Assembly (NCBI RefSeq): GCF_000014065.1
Contig: NC_008043.1
Span: forward strand, 556,001 to 620,000
Source of the DNA: Ruegeria sp. TM1040
GTDB taxonomy: Bacteria > Pseudomonadota > Alphaproteobacteria > Rhodobacterales > Rhodobacteraceae
Length of the DNA: 64,000 bases
Direction of reading: 5' to 3'
Shown here: positions 45,223-54,812 of the stretch, piece after piece
How positions within the stretch are numbered: position 1 is the stretch's first letter
Layout of the letters: each line of letters starts with the position of its first letter
Made by a program: the position numbers and the translations under genes
The notes under the pieces: generated by a model
Database searches by the model: none
Seen by the model: only the letters and a program-made list of their open reading frames with translations
What the model was told of the DNA's origin: nothing

Positions 45223-46101
45223 TTATAGCAAGTTATGGTTAACAAGATTTTGCAGGCGCGAGTCCTGCTCACCCCAGTGAGTCTTGTTGCGCACAACGCC
45301 GGCGCTGCGCACATTTTGGACAGCCTGCAGATCCACCTCTGCAAAGGTCCAACCGGGCTGGTTGAGGGTGCCTTCTGCGATCACGCCTGTGCTGGGAAAG
45401 CCGGTATCTGGTGGTCCAAAGACACCGCCCATCCCACAGCCTTCGTCCACGGCTTCTGACCATGCAGCAGAGCCAACCACAGATGACATCACCGTGACGC
45501 ATTGCTGTTCGAGCGCGCGAGACATCGCCCCAATGCGCACGCGCCAGTATCCCGCAAGGGCCTCCGTGCAAGAGGGCACAAGAATCATATCCGCCTCCGA
45601 GAGGGCCCGCGCCAAAAGCGGGTATTCGCTGTCATAGCAGATGAGGACTGCAATCTTGCCAAGCGCGGTCTCAAAGATCTTGAGCGGGCCGCCGGGCGCA
45701 ATATCCCAGGGATCGCGCTCAAACATGGTCATGATCTGTTTGTCCTGATGCGCGCGTTTGCCTTGGGGGGAGTAGAACTCCGCCCGATTTACCGGGCGCG
45801 TGAAGCCAGCATGAACGGGCGCAGATGCGCCGAGAATATGCACGTTGTGCTCTGCCGCGAGCTTGAGATGCAGTTGCGCAGCGTCTTCCATTTTGTCCGA
45901 CACCGCCTGGATCGAGGCTTCGAGATTGCCTGCGATGTCGGCTCCATCCAAAGTGGCAAGCTCCATCGCACCATATTCGGGAAAGACCAGCAGTTCCGCG
46001 CCGCCATCAGCAGCCTCCGAGACCCATTTGGACAGTTTGTCCTCATAATGGGTCCAGCTGTCGAGCCAGTCGAGCGGGTAGGCGGCTGTTGCGATCTTCA
46101 T
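45223..46101 (-). CDS. carbon-nitrogen hydrolase (nitrilase superfamily)
   Basis: A 292-residue protein with the nitrilase catalytic triad: glutamate in VFPEYGA near residue 42, lysine in QDKQIM near 120 and cysteine in LICYDSEYP near 154. The family cleaves amides or nitriles; the substrate is not evident. The N-terminal MKIATAAYPLDWLDSW is typical of the subfamily near GNAT genes. It is not part of the usual conserved core cluster and sits between infA and an acetyltransferase gene. Confidence 0.88.
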   Translation of the reverse strand: MKIATAAYPLDWLDSWTHYEDKLSKWVSEAADGGAELLVFPEYGAMELATLDGADIAGNLEASIQAVSDKMEDAAQLHLKLAAEHNVHILGASAPVHAGFTRPVNRAEFYSPQGKRAHQDKQIMTMFERDPWDIAPGGPLKIFETALGKIAVLICYDSEYPLLARALSEADMILVPSCTEALAGYWRVRIGAMSRALEQQCVTVMSSVVGSAAWSEAVDEGCGMGGVFGPPDTGFPSTGVIAEGTLNQPGWTFAEVDLQAVQNVRSAGVVRNKTHWGEQDSRLQNLVNHNLL

Positions 46102-46194
46102 GGGGCCTCCGAATGCAAGTACGGCTAAGGGCTAGCCTATTGTGCGCGGCTCGAACAGGGGCCGCGTTTGGTGCTTTGTCGTCCGGCGAGGTGT

Positions 46195-46782
46195 TCAGAG
46201 ATCACGACACCAGAACTGTAGTGATTTTGCCGTCTCGTCCTTCTGGTCCACATCTTTCCATGAAAACTGCGCCATGACGCCCGGCAGGGGTGCATAGCCT
46301 CTTTTGCGCCAGAAGGGATCAAGTGGTGCATAGTCCGCGGGACGCAGCGGATGGTCTGCTGGGCGGATCACGCTGCAGAACGCGGATTTTCCAAAGCCGA
46401 GCGTGCGGGCGTGGGCCTCGCGAGCGTCAAAGAACCCATGCCCCGCGCCTTGGCCTCGATAGGCGGGCAAGAGCACTGATTCCGCGCAATAGAAAACCTC
46501 GGCAATATCAATATTCGTCTCAGCAAAAGCAGCGGCAAAATCGTCGGCGTGGTCCACCATTGGCGTACCTGTCGCGGCGCCCACCAGTTGATCCCCGTCA
46601 AAGGCACCGACAAGGATCGCGCTGTCGCTGTCACGATAGCTTTGCAGGTAGTCGCGCTCGTAGGCCAGATCTCCGTCATAGAGATAGGGCCAGGCCCGAA
46701 ACACCTCGATCCGCAAGCGCGCGACGTCCCCGAGCGCCGCCTCAAGCGCCGCTCCCGTCAGGGTGTCGACCCTCAGTGCCAT
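46195..46782 (-). CDS. GNAT-family N-acetyltransferase
   Basis: A 195-residue protein with the acetyl-CoA pyrophosphate loop LPAYRGQGAGHGFFDAREAH near residue 108 and a preceding beta strand VFYCAESVLL. The C-terminal PADYAPLDPFWRKRGY is a typical GNAT end. The substrate is unknown. It overlaps the SnoaL-like gene by one base (TGATG), and the nitrilase gene follows, so the three probably form an operon acting on one small molecule. Confidence 0.87.
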   Translation of the reverse strand: MALRVDTLTGAALEAALGDVARLRIEVFRAWPYLYDGDLAYERDYLQSYRDSDSAILVGAFDGDQLVGAATGTPMVDHADDFAAAFAETNIDIAEVFYCAESVLLPAYRGQGAGHGFFDAREAHARTLGFGKSAFCSVIRPADHPLRPADYAPLDPFWRKRGYAPLPGVMAQFSWKDVDQKDETAKSLQFWCRDL

Positions 46783-47177
46783 CAGGCCGAGACCTGTTTG
46801 ATCCAGTCGGAGAGATTGTAATAGGTGGTCACGCGGGTGATGAGCCCGTCGCGCAGGTCAAAGAACGACCCAGCCGGGAGTTTATAGCTCTGCTGTCGGG
46901 CTTCGGGCAGGCCTTCATCTGTTGCAAGATAGGTGCCGTTCACAGTGTATTCGGCTGCCGCGCGCGTTGCGTCCGGCGTTGCAAAGATGACCATATCGGT
47001 CAGCTCTTCTTTGTAGCAGTGGCTCATATGCGCGCAGAAGGCGGCGAATTTCTCTTTGCCGACGCGGATGTTGCCCTCGTTGACGTGATGCGCCACGTCC
47101 TCGGACAGGCATGCAAGCATTCCATCGGTGTCGCCTGCGTTGAAAGCGTCAAAATAGCGCGCGATCGTGTCGTTCAT
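46782..47177 (-). CDS. SnoaL/NTF2-like protein
   Basis: A 131-residue protein of the NTF2/ketosteroid-isomerase fold: N-terminal helices YFDAFNAGDTDGMLACL, then strands AAEYTVNGTYLATDEG, FFDLRDGLITRVTTYYNLSDW. The family includes isomerases, cyclases and non-enzymatic binding proteins, and nothing here fixes the substrate. It starts one base before the phosphatase stop and is translationally coupled to the acetyltransferase gene. Confidence 0.83.
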   Translation of the reverse strand: MNDTIARYFDAFNAGDTDGMLACLSEDVAHHVNEGNIRVGKEKFAAFCAHMSHCYKEELTDMVIFATPDATRAAAEYTVNGTYLATDEGLPEARQQSYKLPAGSFFDLRDGLITRVTTYYNLSDWIKQVSA

Positions 47178-47633
47178 TCAAGTCTCCATCGGATTTCCCC
47201 AGCGCGCAATCAGCCGCTCGAGAATCTGGTCTCGGGTTTGCCTATAGCTTTCTAGCTTGGCTTCGCGCGTCTCTCCGAGCCCAGTTGGGTCCATTATTGG
47301 CCAATATTCGACATCAAGGTGGAAAAAACGGGTGAGTTCGAGCGCCCGACGCTGACTGGCAGGCGACAGCGCGATCACCAGATCATACGAGGAAATATCG
47401 TCGCCCCATTCTTCCATTTCGTCAAACGAACGCGAGCGATGCCGCGACAGTTCGACGTCGATCTCCTGACAAACGGAGATGCAGAACCCGTCAATCTCCA
47501 GATCGTTTTTCACTCCGGCGGATTGGACATAGGTGCCTGTGCCATAGAGTTTTTTCATGATCCCCTCGGCCATCGGGGATCTGACCGCGTTGTGGTCACA
47601 GCAGAACAAGATGGACTGCGGCAGCTCCGTCAC
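47178..47633 (-). CDS. low molecular weight phosphotyrosine phosphatase-like protein
   Basis: A 151-residue protein of the LMW-PTP/ArsC fold. The N-terminal FCCDHNAVRSPMAEG contains the Cx5RS catalytic loop, and PIMDPTG near residue 112 carries the general-acid aspartate. This orthologue lies in the conserved hisD-UPF0262-phosphatase-infA run of Rhodobacteraceae. It may be a protein phosphatase or arsenate reductase-like enzyme; context does not decide. It lies 3 bases after UPF0262. Confidence 0.88.
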   Translation of the reverse strand: MTELPQSILFCCDHNAVRSPMAEGIMKKLYGTGTYVQSAGVKNDLEIDGFCISVCQEIDVELSRHRSRSFDEMEEWGDDISSYDLVIALSPASQRRALELTRFFHLDVEYWPIMDPTGLGETREAKLESYRQTRDQILERLIARWGNPMET

Positions 47634-47636
47634 GCA

Positions 47637-48116
47637 TCAGCCTCCGAAGTGCAGAACGCAGATCAACGTGAACAGGCGGCGGGCGGTGTCCGTGTCCACC
47701 TCGGCCTTCCCCTCAAGGCGCTCCTGGAGGACCCGACTGCCCTCGTTGTGGATGCCACGACGCGCCATGTCGATGGTTTCGATCTGGCTGGGCGGTAGAG
47801 TTTTTACAGCCGTGAAATAGCTCTCGCAGATCTGGTAGTAGTCTTTCACCACCTGACGAAACGGCGAAAGAGAGAGGTGAAACTCTGCCGCCTTGTCGCC
47901 GCCTTCGGTCTGAACGTCAAACACCAGGCGCTTTTCGCGAATCGACAGGGAGAGATGATAGGGACCTTCGGGCACGTCGCGCTCGTCCCGTTTGGGCAGG
48001 ACAAAGCTGTTCTCTTCGATCAGGTCGAAAATCGCGACTTTGCGTTCCTGCTCAATCTCCGGTGTAGGCGGAGGCAGGTTGCGGTCGTCTAGTTCAATTT
48101 GGCTGATCCGGCTCAT
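47637..48116 (-). CDS. UPF0262 family protein
   Basis: A 159-residue protein from the ATG at 48116, matching UPF0262 in length and pattern (ISQIELDDRNLPPPTPEIEQ, DYYQICESYFTAVKTLPPSQ, HNEGSRVL). The family is confined mainly to Alphaproteobacteria and its function is unknown. It is always found near hisD and the LMW phosphatase, as here. An upstream extension of ten codons is possible but not family-like. Confidence 0.92.
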   Translation of the reverse strand: MSRISQIELDDRNLPPPTPEIEQERKVAIFDLIEENSFVLPKRDERDVPEGPYHLSLSIREKRLVFDVQTEGGDKAAEFHLSLSPFRQVVKDYYQICESYFTAVKTLPPSQIETIDMARRGIHNEGSRVLQERLEGKAEVDTDTARRLFTLICVLHFGG

Positions 48117-48350
48117 GGCTCTGGTCCCAGTTCTCTCGTCTTCCATGATCTAGCGGATCGTCCCCGTTCGCACAATCGGGCGCGCTTCGTAACCCTGCGC
48201 AATCATTGCGCAAGTGTCACGTCATCATTGCGTTAAAACACGGGGACTCTCCCAAAAAGCGAACAACCAGGCCGGGATTTCAAGGTTCTGTTAACCGCAG
48301 GACCGTTTCATCACTCTTGTCCGGGGCCACGCGGCTTCGGCGCGCAACAG

Positions 48351-48386
48351 GCTCAGCTGAGCGGAGGGCAGCCCGCTCAGCTGAGC
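48351..48386. repeat. paired GCTCAGCTGAGC palindromes forming a hairpin
   Basis: GCTCAGCTGAGC, a perfect 12-base palindrome, occurs at 48351-48362 and 48375-48386. With the adjoining GG/CC the two make a 14-bp stem, followed by TTTT on the plus strand only. It lies 10 bases past the hisD stop. For hisD (minus strand) the T-run is on the wrong side, so a role as hisD terminator is doubtful. The rest of 48117-48350 contains nothing I recognise. Confidence 0.6.
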
Positions 48387-48395
48387 TTTTGTGCA

Positions 48396-49700
48396 TCAGC
48401 GGTTGAGTGCCTCAAGGCGAGCGAGAACGGACAGCCCGTGCGCTTCGAGGCTCTCGCTCTCGGCCAGCGTCGCCGCCGCTGGTCCAATGCTGCGCAAGGC
48501 GTCGGGGGTCATCTGACTCAGAGTTGTGCGCTTGATGAAATCCATCACCGACAGACCGGAGGAGAAGCGCGCAGACCTCGCCGTGGGCAGGACGTGATTT
48601 GGCCCGCCGATGTAGTCTCCAATGGCCTCAGGCGTATATTGGCCCATGAAAATTGCGCCCGCGTGGATCGTTTTCTTGCTCAGCGCTTCGGGATCGGCGA
48701 CACAGAGTTCAAGGTGCTCGGGTGCAATCCGGTTGGAAAGCGCCGCCGCCTCGTCCATGTCACGCACTACGATTACAGCGCCGAAATCACGCCAGCTGGC
48801 GCCGGCGATGGCGCGGCGTTCCAGCGTTTCCAGTCGTTTATCGACCGCCACCGCCACCGCAGATCCGAATTCCGCATCGTCGGTGATCAGGATGGATTGC
48901 GCGCTTTCGTCATGCTCCGCCTGACTGAGCAGGTCCAATGCGATCCAATCTGGGTTGTTGTCCTTGTCCGCGATCACAAGGATCTCGGAGGGCCCAGCGA
49001 TCATGTCGATGCCGACTTTACCAAATACGCGCCGCTTGGCGGCTGCCACAAAGGCGTTGCCGGGGCCTGTGATCTTATCCACAGGGGCGATGGTTTCGGT
49101 CCCATACGCAAGCGCGGCGATCGCTTGCGCGCCGCCAACGCGGTAAATTTCGTCGACGCCAGAAACCCGACACGCCAGGAGCACCAGAGGGTTGATCTGC
49201 CCGTCCGGCGTCGGAACCGTCACCGCAAGACGTTCGACTCCTGCAACCTTGGCGGGAATGGCATTCATCAGCACAGAGGACGGATAGCTGGCAAGCCCGC
49301 CGGGCACATAGAGTCCTGCCGCGGAAACAGCCGACCAGCGCCACCCGAGGGTTGCGCCGCCGGCATCCGTCCAGCTCTTGTTTTCTGGCATTTGTTCAGC
49401 GTGATAGGCACGAATACGGTCCGCTGCGAGTTCAAGTGCTGCGCGCTCGGCCTCTGACACGGATTTGATGGCGTCGTCGACTTCCTCTGCAGTGATTCTC
49501 AGCGCTGCCGAATCGGGCAGGTCTAGGCGGTCAAATTTCTGCGTCAGCTCCAGCAGAGCCGCATCTCCGCGTCCCCGCACATCCGCAATAATGTCCGCGA
49601 CGACGGCGTCCACATCTGGGCTGTCCTCTCGTTTTGCGTTCAAGAGGGTGGTGAAGGATTGTTCGAAGTCTGCCTCAGCAGAAGTCAGAAATACGGGCAT
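48396..49700 (-). CDS. hisD: histidinol dehydrogenase
   Basis: This 434-residue enzyme oxidises histidinol to histidine in two NAD-dependent steps. Typical segments are [46 protein letters not shown] and [11 protein letters not shown] with the zinc-binding Q/H residues, and EHLELCV and GPNHVLPT towards the C terminus. I use the ATG at 49700, one codon inside an adjacent GTG, with GGAGCG upstream. It is separated from other his genes, as is common in this group, and heads the minus-strand run to the phosphatase. Confidence 0.96.
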   Translation of the reverse strand: MPVFLTSAEADFEQSFTTLLNAKREDSPDVDAVVADIIADVRGRGDAALLELTQKFDRLDLPDSAALRITAEEVDDAIKSVSEAERAALELAADRIRAYHAEQMPENKSWTDAGGATLGWRWSAVSAAGLYVPGGLASYPSSVLMNAIPAKVAGVERLAVTVPTPDGQINPLVLLACRVSGVDEIYRVGGAQAIAALAYGTETIAPVDKITGPGNAFVAAAKRRVFGKVGIDMIAGPSEILVIADKDNNPDWIALDLLSQAEHDESAQSILITDDAEFGSAVAVAVDKRLETLERRAIAGASWRDFGAVIVVRDMDEAAALSNRIAPEHLELCVADPEALSKKTIHAGAIFMGQYTPEAIGDYIGGPNHVLPTARSARFSSGLSVMDFIKRTTLSQMTPDALRSIGPAAATLAESESLEAHGLSVLARLEALNR

Positions 49701-49915
49701 CACGGCGCTCCTTTTGTCGGAGCATTACCCTGACTGAACGACTGCCTCAAGTTTGATCGCCATAGCACCAATTTTGTCGCAGGAATATTGATTGAAGTGA
49801 GCGCTGAGACCGGCCTGCAGATCCGGTGCAAAAAGTACCTGTGGCGCTGGGGTGCCACGCCAAATACCTATACATAACAGTGCGATAGGCATTAAGGTTG
49901 ATATCTACAGGAAGA

Positions 49916-49990
<75 letters not shown>

Positions 49991-50073
49991 GCCGTGAGGG
50001 GGCTTCTATGCATATTCGCCGGGGAGCGCAAGAGCATCTGGACGGTTTTTTTTGACTAAGTTAGACAAGCGTT

Positions 50074-50229
50074 ATGGCAGAGAATAAGAAACCCTCCGGT
50101 AACCGGTCCGAGGCCTCTCGCGAAGACCGCCTGAAAGCGGCGCTCAAAGCGAATATGGCCCGGCGCAAGGCGCAAGCCAAAGCCCGGTCCGAACAAAAAG
50201 ACGCCGCCCCAGGCGACGCTGAAGGATAG
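50074..50229 (+). CDS. small basic protein upstream of murA
   Basis: A 51-residue, highly charged protein ([21 protein letters not shown]) with alternating basic residues and alanines that should form one long helix. The ATG at 50074 and TAG at 50227 leave only five bases before murA, so it is probably cotranscribed. Similar short genes precede murA in related bacteria as far as I recall. Function unknown. Confidence 0.65.
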   Translation: MAENKKPSGNRSEASREDRLKAALKANMARRKAQAKARSEQKDAAPGDAEG

Positions 50230-50234
50230 AGCAG

Positions 50235-51506
50235 ATGGATTCGATTCTGGTAACTGGCAACGGCCCGCTGAACGGAGTGATTCCGATTGCCGGGGCCAAA
50301 AACGCGTGCCTGACGCTGATGCCCGCCACTTTGTTGAGCGAAGAACCGCTGACGCTAACCAATGCGCCACGTCTGAGCGATATTCGTACCATGACGGCAT
50401 TGCTGCAGTCGCTTGGGGCAGAGGTTTCCTCTCTGCAAGACGGGCAGGTTCTGGCGATGTCGAGCCACGGGCTCGACAATCATACCGCTCATTATGACAT
50501 CGTGCGCAAGATGCGGGCTTCGATCCTCGTGCTCGGCCCGATGCTGGCGCGCGATGGGCATGCCGTGGTCTCTTTGCCCGGTGGCTGTGCGATCGGGGCG
50601 CGTCCGGTGGACCTGCACCTCAAGGCCTTGGAGGCCATGGGCGCAGAGCTGGACCTGCGTGATGGCTACGTCCATGCCAAAGCGCCGGGTGGGCGTTTGA
50701 CGGGCGGGACCGTAGATTTTCCAATTGTATCAGTGGGTGCGACGGAGAACGCTCTTTTGGCGGCGACACTCGCCAAAGGCACAACCGTGCTTAAGAACGC
50801 CGCGCGCGAGCCAGAAATTATTGATCTTGCAGAGTGCCTTATCAAGATGGGAGCCCAAATTGAGGGCCATGGCACCAGCACGATTACGATTCAGGGCGTG
50901 GATCGACTGCATGGGGCGACCCACCCAGTTGTGACGGATCGCATTGAGCTTGGAACCTATATGCTGGCGCCAGCGATTTGCGGGGGCGAGGTGGAACTGC
51001 TCGGCGGGCGGCGCAATCTGCTGGAGGCGTTTTGCCAGAAGCTCGAAGAAGCTGGCATTGAAATTGCTGAAACCGAAGCGGGCCTCAAGGTGAGCCACAA
51101 AACTGGTCGCGTCAAAGCGGTGGATGTGGTCACGGAGCCGTTCCCGGGGTTCCCGACCGACCTGCAGGCGCAGATGATGGCGCTGATGTGTACCGCCGAA
51201 GGAGAATCGGTGCTCGAAGAAAAGATCTTTGAGAATCGATTCATGCATGCGCCGGAGCTGATGCGGATGGGGGCACAGATTGATGTCCACGGTGGTACCG
51301 CACGGGTCACCGGTGTCGAGCGTCTGAAGGGCGCGCCGGTGATGGCGACGGATCTCAGGGCTTCGGTCTCTTTGATTTTGGCGGGCCTTGCCGCAGAGGG
51401 GGAAACGCGGGTCAGTCGCGTGTACCATCTGGACCGTGGGTATGAACATGTGGTGCGCAAACTCTCTGAGGTGGGCGCCAAGATTGAACGGATCAAGGAA
51501 GAGTAA
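50235..51506 (+). CDS. murA: UDP-N-acetylglucosamine 1-carboxyvinyltransferase
   Basis: This 423-residue enzyme transfers enolpyruvate from PEP to UDP-GlcNAc, the first committed step of peptidoglycan synthesis. [14 protein letters not shown] near residue 17 includes the conserved K-N pair. [18 protein letters not shown] near residue 117 carries the catalytic cysteine targeted by fosfomycin, so no C-to-D resistance change is present. The C-terminal [17 protein letters not shown] and [14 protein letters not shown] are family-typical. The DUF2948 gene begins at its stop codon. Confidence 0.97.
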   Translation: MDSILVTGNGPLNGVIPIAGAKNACLTLMPATLLSEEPLTLTNAPRLSDIRTMTALLQSLGAEVSSLQDGQVLAMSSHGLDNHTAHYDIVRKMRASILVLGPMLARDGHAVVSLPGGCAIGARPVDLHLKALEAMGAELDLRDGYVHAKAPGGRLTGGTVDFPIVSVGATENALLAATLAKGTTVLKNAAREPEIIDLAECLIKMGAQIEGHGTSTITIQGVDRLHGATHPVVTDRIELGTYMLAPAICGGEVELLGGRRNLLEAFCQKLEEAGIEIAETEAGLKVSHKTGRVKAVDVVTEPFPGFPTDLQAQMMALMCTAEGESVLEEKIFENRFMHAPELMRMGAQIDVHGGTARVTGVERLKGAPVMATDLRASVSLILAGLAAEGETRVSRVYHLDRGYEHVVRKLSEVGAKIERIKEE

Positions 51507-51982
51507 TGGCGGACGCCACCTTTGAAGATGGCCGCGAACGCCCGCTGAACCTCGTCGCCTATGAGGCGGAGGACCTGGAGGTGATTTCTTCGCTCGCTCA
51601 GGATGCGGTGTTCCCGGTGACGGAAATGAGCTGGCGCGCTTCGGCGCGCCGCTTTGCCATATTGCTCAACCGGTTTCGCTGGGAAGACCGCGATGCTGCC
51701 GAGCGCCGGGGGCGTGCGTATGAGCGGGTGCAATCCGTCCTGGTGATCGAGAATGTCCTGCGCGTTGCTTCGCAGGGGATCGATCGGCGCGATCGCGATA
51801 TGATCCTCTCGGTGCTCTCGGTCACGTTCGAACCAGGCGAGGACGGGGCAGGGGAACTGTTGCTGACTCTCGCCGGCGACGGTGGGATTCGTCTGTCGGT
51901 AGAAGCTCTGGAGGTCACACTGAAGGACGTCACCCGCCCATACCATGCCCCGTCAAAGCAGGTCCCTCAGCATGGGGTTTGA
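51506..51982 (+). CDS. DUF2948 family protein
   Basis: A 158-residue protein matching DUF2948 (PLNLVAYEAEDLEVISSLAQDAVFP, RFAILLNRFRWEDRDAAER, SVLVIENVLRVASQGIDR). These proteins are found next to murA and hisD in Alphaproteobacteria, and their role is unknown. The start overlaps the murA stop by one base, suggesting coupled translation. Confidence 0.9.
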   Translation: MADATFEDGRERPLNLVAYEAEDLEVISSLAQDAVFPVTEMSWRASARRFAILLNRFRWEDRDAAERRGRAYERVQSVLVIENVLRVASQGIDRRDRDMILSVLSVTFEPGEDGAGELLLTLAGDGGIRLSVEALEVTLKDVTRPYHAPSKQVPQHGV

Positions 51983-52023
51983 CCCCTTCTCACAGCAGGC
52001 TGCGCGTTTCGTCGCGAAGTCGT

Positions 52024-52818
52024 CTATTTCGCTAGGTGCCCGGTGTCTTTCATAAAGCTGGTCAGGCGCTCTGCAAAGGCTTCCGGTTGATCGATCGGCG
52101 GGACATGGCCGGTACGGCGCAGGAGCGTGAACTGAGATCCGGGAATGAGATCGAGTGTTTCGCGCACCAGATCGGGCGGCGTAGAGCCGTCCTCGGTGCC
52201 TGCGATGCCCAGAGCTGGCAGGCGCAGGCCGGAGGTGGGGGTATAGAAATCCGTGCCTGCAATGGCGGCGCAGCAGCCCAGATAGCCTTCGACATCGGTG
52301 CGCTCCAGCAGGGTTTGCGTCGCAGCATACACATCTGATTTCCATGCACTGCGTGGGAACCAGCGTTGCAGAGTATCGACGCTGATCGCTGGCATGCCGC
52401 CGCGGCGCAGAGTGTCCATGCGCCGCGTCCAGATCTCTGGCGTGGCGATTTTTGCAGCCGTGTTCGACAGCACCAGTGCGCGCACCAGATCGAGGCGCTT
52501 GACCGCAAGTCCCTGCGCAATCATTCCGCCGATGGACAAGCCGACAAAAAGGCTGTCTTGAATTGCGCAAGTCTCCATCAGGCGTTCAACGTCACGGATC
52601 AGGTTGCCCATGGAATAGGGTGCAGGGGGCACAGAAGACCCTCCATGCCCGCGCAGATCGAACGTGAGGACGCGGATGTTTTGCGGCAGACGCTGCAGTA
52701 CCTTGTCCCAGATCGTTTGGTCGGTGCCAAGCGCATGGGCAAAGACAACGGCGGGTGCGTCCTCTGGGCCTATAAGGCGATAGTTCAGTTGGACGTCGCC
52801 CAGATCGGCAAGGGGCAT
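52024..52818 (-). CDS. pcaD: 3-oxoadipate enol-lactonase
   Basis: A 264-residue alpha/beta hydrolase with the oxyanion HALGTDQTIWD, RGHGGSS, the nucleophile elbow GLSIGG, the acid in GTEDGSTPP and the catalytic histidine in TGHVPPIDQP. The combination resembles PcaD of the beta-ketoadipate route. No other pca genes are visible here, so the specific substrate is less certain than the fold. A GC-rich repeat lies upstream. Confidence 0.75.
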   Translation of the reverse strand: MPLADLGDVQLNYRLIGPEDAPAVVFAHALGTDQTIWDKVLQRLPQNIRVLTFDLRGHGGSSVPPAPYSMGNLIRDVERLMETCAIQDSLFVGLSIGGMIAQGLAVKRLDLVRALVLSNTAAKIATPEIWTRRMDTLRRGGMPAISVDTLQRWFPRSAWKSDVYAATQTLLERTDVEGYLGCCAAIAGTDFYTPTSGLRLPALGIAGTEDGSTPPDLVRETLDLIPGSQFTLLRRTGHVPPIDQPEAFAERLTSFMKDTGHLAK

Positions 52819-52915
52819 GGTTTTGCTCTTCTTCAGTGGAAACGGGACTTTAGTGCCAGTTTCGGCGAGACACCAGCCTGTCGAAAGGAACCCATGTACA
52901 CCGGGTCATGTAAAG

Positions 52916-52967
52916 ACGAGGGGCGCTGCCCCTCGTACTCCCCGGGATATTTCTGGTCAGAAGAAGG
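52916..52967. repeat. GC-rich palindromic intergenic repeat, copy 2
   Basis: The perfect hairpin ACGAGGGGC-GCT-GCCCCTCGT (52916-52936) is followed by CCCCGGGATATTT, CTGGTCAGAAGAAGG. It matches the arrangement at 3141-3219, with the same GCT loop, the same CCCCGGGATATTT and the same purine-rich 3' end. It abuts the stop codon of the PLP dehydratase at 52968. Confidence 0.75.
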
Positions 52968-53945
52968 TTACAGGAAGCGAGTAAGAGCTGCGGTGAACTG
53001 ACCCGGGTCGACATTGCCGCCTGTTGCAACCGCGATCACGGCATCGCCGTCGATTTGGTCCGGGTGAAACAGTGCTGCGGCCAGGGACACGGCACCGCCG
53101 GGTTCCAGTACGATCTTGAGGCGTTGAAAGGCGATCGCCATGGCCTCAAGGGCCTGATCATCGGTGACGGTGAGGCCCGGGCCGCAGAGGCGTGAGAGCA
53201 GGGGCCAGGTGATGTCGCCCGGGGCGGGGGTGAGGATTGCGTCGCAAATCGACCCCGTGGGGGCAGGGTTCGTTTCAATTTGACCCGACGATTGCGAGCG
53301 TGCGACATCGTCAAAGCCCTCTGGCTCTGCGGGGCGGACCCGCATGTTCGGGGCATGGGCCTCAAGCGCGAGAGCGATGCCGGATGTGAGGCCCCCGCCG
53401 CCACAGCAGACCAGCACGTCGGCCTTTGTGACACCTTCTGCGGCAGCTTGTTCCGCGATCTCGAGCCCGGTTGTGCCCTGGCCTGCGATCACTTCCGGTT
53501 CGTCATAGGGTTTGATGAGTGTCAGGCCACGTTCGGCGACCAGAGGCTCTGCAGCGGCTTCGCGGCTTTCCCCTGCGACCCGATCATACAATACCACCTC
53601 AGCGCCGAGCGCGCGGGTGTTGTCGATTTTGAGCTGTGGTGCATCCGCGGGCATCACGATCACGGCCGGGGCGCCATGGGCCTTGGCGGCGGCGGCGACA
53701 CCTTGAGCATGATTGCCAGAGGAATAGGCGATCACACCCCGTTTGCGCAGTTCAGGATCCATGGCCGAAAGCGCGGCCCAGCCGCCGCGAAATTTGAACG
53801 AACCGGTGTGCTGCAGGCATTCCGCCTTTACAAAGACCCGGCGTCCGGCGATCTCGTCCAGGAAGGGCGAAGACAGAAGCGGCGTGTAGCGGGCGTGTCC
53901 TTTGAGCCGCGCGGCGGCGGCTTCGATCATGGCAAGGGATGTCAT
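52968..53945 (-). CDS. PLP-dependent threonine/serine dehydratase-like protein
   Basis: A 325-residue fold-type II PLP enzyme. The lysine for PLP is in QHTGSFKFRGG near residue 49, SSGNHAQGVA binds the substrate carboxylate, and CCGGGGLTSG binds the phosphate. It has no ACT regulatory domain, so it is catabolic-type or a serine/3-hydroxyaspartate dehydratase rather than biosynthetic IlvA. It overlaps the alpha/beta hydrolase gene by 4 bases; the two are probably cotranscribed. Confidence 0.85.
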   Translation of the reverse strand: MTSLAMIEAAAARLKGHARYTPLLSSPFLDEIAGRRVFVKAECLQHTGSFKFRGGWAALSAMDPELRKRGVIAYSSGNHAQGVAAAAKAHGAPAVIVMPADAPQLKIDNTRALGAEVVLYDRVAGESREAAAEPLVAERGLTLIKPYDEPEVIAGQGTTGLEIAEQAAAEGVTKADVLVCCGGGGLTSGIALALEAHAPNMRVRPAEPEGFDDVARSQSSGQIETNPAPTGSICDAILTPAPGDITWPLLSRLCGPGLTVTDDQALEAMAIAFQRLKIVLEPGGAVSLAAALFHPDQIDGDAVIAVATGGNVDPGQFTAALTRFL

Positions 53946-54790
53946 TTTATGTCTTTCAATACGGTATGGATAAGGAGAAGCGCGTCGGGTTCATCCAGAA
54001 ATGGAATGTGGCCGCGATCCGAGAGTTCTACCGCCTGCAGTGCGGGCAGGCGGCGGCGCATCTCGTCGAAGGTCTCTCGGGAGAGAATGTCAGAATGGGC
54101 GCCGCGGATGACCCCGCAGGGTAGCCCATCAAGTGCGGCGAACCACGGCCAGAGGCTTGGTTTTTCTTCCATCTCCGACAGGGCCTTGGCCTGCGCCAGC
54201 ATGGCCTCGCGCAGGCGTGCGTCGTAGCGCAACTCCAGCCCATCCGGTGTTTCCTTGTAAAACGTCTGCGCCTCCTCAAGCCACCGACCCTCGGGGACGT
54301 TTGCAAAACTGTCGCGCATTGCGGCTTCGAGTATGCGAGCGGCGGCGGCATGGGTTTTGGCGGCGGGCCTGTGGCCCAGATATTCAAAAATCCGGCCCAG
54401 GCCCTCCTCTGCGATGTCGGGGCCGACATCATTGAGGATGACGGCCTGCAGCCGATCCCGGGCGGTGCCGGCGATGGCCATGGCAACCAGACCCCCTCGC
54501 GAGGTGCCTAGAAGGGCGGCGCGCGTGAGGCCCAGATGATCCATCAGTGCAATCACATCTCCGGCTTCGGTGAGAATATTATAGCTGGCCGGGTCTTGCG
54601 CATAATCAGAGCGCCCCCTGCCGCGCAGATCCATTAGGATCACGCGGTAGTCACCCAGATGCGGCAGCGCGTAGCGAAAATCCTGCCCGTCACGGGTCAG
54701 TCCCGGCAAACAGATCAGAGGGATTCCATCCGCGCTGCCATGCTCTTCGAAATAGAGCGACAAACCATCAGAAGTTTCAAAGCGGCTCAT
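53942..54790 (-). CDS. alpha/beta hydrolase
   Basis: A 282-residue alpha/beta hydrolase. The oxyanion region is CLPGLTRDGQDF, then DLRGRGRSDYAQD, the nucleophile elbow is GTSRGGLVAMAIAG near residue 100, and the catalytic histidine is in LSDRGHIPFLDEP near the C terminus. The substrate is unknown. It precedes the dehydratase with a 4-base overlap and follows the HAD gene by 22 bases, forming a run of three. Confidence 0.87.
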   Translation of the reverse strand: MSRFETSDGLSLYFEEHGSADGIPLICLPGLTRDGQDFRYALPHLGDYRVILMDLRGRGRSDYAQDPASYNILTEAGDVIALMDHLGLTRAALLGTSRGGLVAMAIAGTARDRLQAVILNDVGPDIAEEGLGRIFEYLGHRPAAKTHAAAARILEAAMRDSFANVPEGRWLEEAQTFYKETPDGLELRYDARLREAMLAQAKALSEMEEKPSLWPWFAALDGLPCGVIRGAHSDILSRETFDEMRRRLPALQAVELSDRGHIPFLDEPDALLLIHTVLKDIK

Positions 54791-54812
54791 GCGGTGTGAT
54801 CCTCTCGGGGTA

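Noticed and set aside
52024..52818. A complete beta-ketoadipate (pca) operon
   Set aside because: Only a pcaD-like gene is present; the neighbours are unrelated to the pathway.
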